Shown here: positions 33,784 to 35,214 of the stretch, in pieces | Layout of the letters: each line of letters begins with the position of its first letter | How positions within the stretch are numbered: position 1 is the first letter of the stretch | Assembly: GCA_964625225.1 (NCBI GenBank) | Contig: CAZVAR010000020.1 | Location: 1 to 35,214, forward strand | Reading direction: 5' to 3' | Source: CAZVAR01 sp964625225 | Lineage (GTDB): Bacteria > Pseudomonadota > Alphaproteobacteria > JAJUGE01 | DNA length: 35,214 bases | Notes under the pieces: generated by a model | What the model was told of the DNA's origin: nothing | Database searches by the model: none | What the model saw: the letters and a program-made list of their open reading frames with translations, nothing else | Translations under genes and position numbers: made by a program

Positions 33784-34077
33784 GACGCATGCCACCGGGG
33801 AGTTCGGGATCTTGCCGCGGAAGCGCCCGAGATCACGCCGCATGGGGATCGGCGGGCTCGAACCAGCGATGAGCCGACACGGCAGACGCATCACCTGGCC
33901 GTCCGACGCTGCGGCGGAAGTCCGGGCCCGGGGCACTGCCGGCGTTGTCGCATCGGCCGGGCGATCCCGACGGTTCCCCACGCGCATGGAGATCTTCGTT
34001 GCCGTCGACCGGTCGGCCCGGCTCACCGTCCTGGCACCGAGACGGCTTCCGGGTGTTACCGGACGGAGGAGGACGCG
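33784..34077. other. Intergenic region
   Basis: A 294-base spacer between fcl and a gene of unknown function. No credible frame. One strand contains GGTTCGAGCCCGCC, like the T-arm of a tRNA, at about 33855-33868, but no matching 5' half exists within tRNA distance. The promoter of the next gene is presumably here. Confidence 0.5.
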
Positions 34078-34695
34078 ATGACCTGGATCCCCGTAAGGCG
34101 TAGCTCCAGCCGGAGCACCGGCGGCGTTCTGCTTTCGGTGACCCAGCAGCGGCTCAGAAATGGCCGCACGCTGTGCCTCGTGCGCATCCGGTTGGACCAG
34201 GCGGTCATGAACAAGGCCGGCCTCGAGATCGGCACATGTGCCCAGGTCCTGCGCGGCGAGGAGGAGGATGCCGGAAAGATCCGCATCCGCGGATCCGGGG
34301 ACCAACGCGACGGATTCCGTATCGCGCGCCACAGCAGCCGGAACCATCCGGGCGGGCAGCTGTCGTTGGACGCGGCGCTGCTCGGCCTGGAGATGCCACC
34401 GCCCGTGCCGAGCACCGCCATCGATTTCGTCGTGGGCGCCGGCTATGTCGACATCCTCCTCCCGCGCCAGCTGCATCCCGGCCGTCAGCGGATCGAGTCC
34501 GGGGTTCAGCGCCGGGGATCCCGGTCCGCCGATGTGCAGGCGCCATCCTCCGCCGGTCCCGCCGGAAAGGCCGACGATGCCTCGCCTCTCGGACTCCTCA
34601 TGACGAACCGTCGCCCAGCGCATCCCAGGGCCGAGCGCCCGGTACGGGCCCGGTACTGGCGTCGGCGCCGGGCCGGCGCTCACACAAGGGCGTGA
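34078..34695 (+). CDS. Protein of unknown function
   Basis: I do not recognise this family. The frame is supported by a strong ribosome site (GGAGGAGG six bases before the ATG) and by coherent protein character in the first 135 residues: a basic N-terminus (MTWIPVRRSSSRSTGG), alternating beta-type stretches (VLLSVTQQRL, TLCLVRIRLDQAVMN), then KAGLEIGTCAQVL, a charged loop (RGEEEDAGKIRIRG), GFRIARHSS, and QLSLDAALLGLEMPPPVPSTAIDF with VVGAGYVDILLP. This looks like a small beta-rich, possibly AbrB-like, domain, but that is only an impression. From about residue 136 (base 34485) the product is Arg/Pro/Ser-rich without structure, so the original stop may have been lost or the frame shifted. No signal peptide or membrane helix. 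It stands alone, 294 bases after fcl. Confidence 0.55.
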   Translation: MTWIPVRRSSSRSTGGVLLSVTQQRLRNGRTLCLVRIRLDQAVMNKAGLEIGTCAQVLRGEEEDAGKIRIRGSGDQRDGFRIARHSSRNHPGGQLSLDAALLGLEMPPPVPSTAIDFVVGAGYVDILLPRQLHPGRQRIESGVQRRGSRSADVQAPSSAGPAGKADDASPLGLLMTNRRPAHPRAERPVRARYWRRRRAGAHTRA

Positions 34696-35214
34696 CCCAT
34701 CCGGGCCGGCGCCGACGGTATCGCGCACTTGGCCCTACCGCATTGCGGGGACGGCGGCGCCTTGGCCCCGAGCGAGGCGCGACGTCCCGGCCCTGGCGAC
34801 CCGACGACGACAGCCTCAAGGGGCGCCGGCACCGCTCTGCTTCACGAGCGCGGATCCCCGGACGGCCACGGATCCGACGGGCCGGAAGCCGCCCTGCGCG
34901 GCCGATGGCCGCCGGGCAGTCGCCCGCGACGGACGGCCGGCGCCGCTCCGGACCCTGCAGGCGGTTCGGCAGGCCCCGGCCCTAAAGCGACATCTCTCGA
35001 AGGCAATCGGCGTGCGACCGCAGGGAAAGCGGACCGATGCGTCTCCCGCCCTGTCACGCTTCGGCGGACATTGCCGCCGCGGCAGGGCGGAATGCCTGTC
35101 GCTTGCGCTCTGCCGGGCGTAGCTGATGGCCCGCCGTGGTGATTCCACCGATGTCGTCAAGTCCCCGGGCGGCCGGCACCCGCGCTATGCGGGTCCCTGC
35201 AAGGACCGGGGCGC
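34696..35214. other. Terminal stretch without a supported gene
   Basis: 519 bases to the window edge. Frames exist on both strands, but their products are Arg/Pro/Gly-rich, lack a ribosome site and resemble no protein I know. A short stem GGTCC/GGACC with six-base loop lies just before the end. It may be true intergenic DNA, a decayed gene or contig-end sequence. Confidence 0.5.

Noticed and set aside
33850..33890. tRNA T-arm-like sequence on the - strand (GGTTCGAGCCC followed by a C-rich acceptor-like end).
   Set aside because: One T-stem pair is a mismatch, no CCA is encoded, and no matching 5' acceptor, D-arm or anticodon arm exists upstream. It is at most a chance match or a tRNA 3' remnant.

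Overview
The window is a GC-rich chromosomal segment with dense reading frames, frequent GTG starts and 1-to-4-base stop/start overlaps. Gene content and codon style suggest an alphaproteobacterium, most likely Rhodospirillales-like. This is an inference from overall character, because no rRNA, tRNA or other marker gene is present.

Layout. (1) Bases 2-3513: the end of a type I secretion operon, with an HlyB-like ABC exporter (5' end outside the window) and its HlyD-type membrane fusion partner. (2) 3745-7596: a small metabolic group on the + strand, consisting of a ThDP-dependent 2-oxoacid decarboxylase-like enzyme, a hydroxypyruvate isomerase/OtnI-family isomerase and a CaiB/BaiF CoA-transferase. 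A tandem dyad lies in front of it and a strong hairpin lies before the last gene. (3) 7733-31953: a large cell-surface polysaccharide locus transcribed in several blocks on both strands. It encodes a WecA-type initiating phosphoglycosyltransferase, eight glycosyltransferases, a WcaF-like acetyltransferase, a Tat-exported beta-helix protein, a Wzy-like polymerase, a Wzx-like flippase and a YdcF-like gene broken by a stop codon. It ends with a tightly overlapped run for modified sugars (acyltransferase, Gfo/Idh oxidoreductase, DegT aminotransferase, second acyltransferase, extended SDR, second DegT aminotransferase). (4) 31954-31963: ten Ns inside the second DegT gene. The peptide segments on both sides of the gap are homologous to each other, so this junction is probably a scaffold join between two different sequences. 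(5) 31964-35214: the C-terminal half of a DegT gene, GDP-L-fucose synthase (fcl), a conserved-looking protein of unknown function, and about 0.5 kb without a credible gene.

How the genes fit together: WecA-like transferase loads the first sugar phosphate on undecaprenyl phosphate, the glycosyltransferases extend it, the acetyltransferases decorate it, Wzx flips the repeat unit, Wzy polymerises it, and the beta-helix protein may trim the product in the periplasm. The 26896-31953 run and fcl would supply amino-sugar and deoxy-sugar nucleotides. No gmd, nucleotide-sugar 6-dehydrogenase, Wza or Wzc is seen in the window. I found no CRISPR array, transposase, phage gene, tRNA or rRNA.
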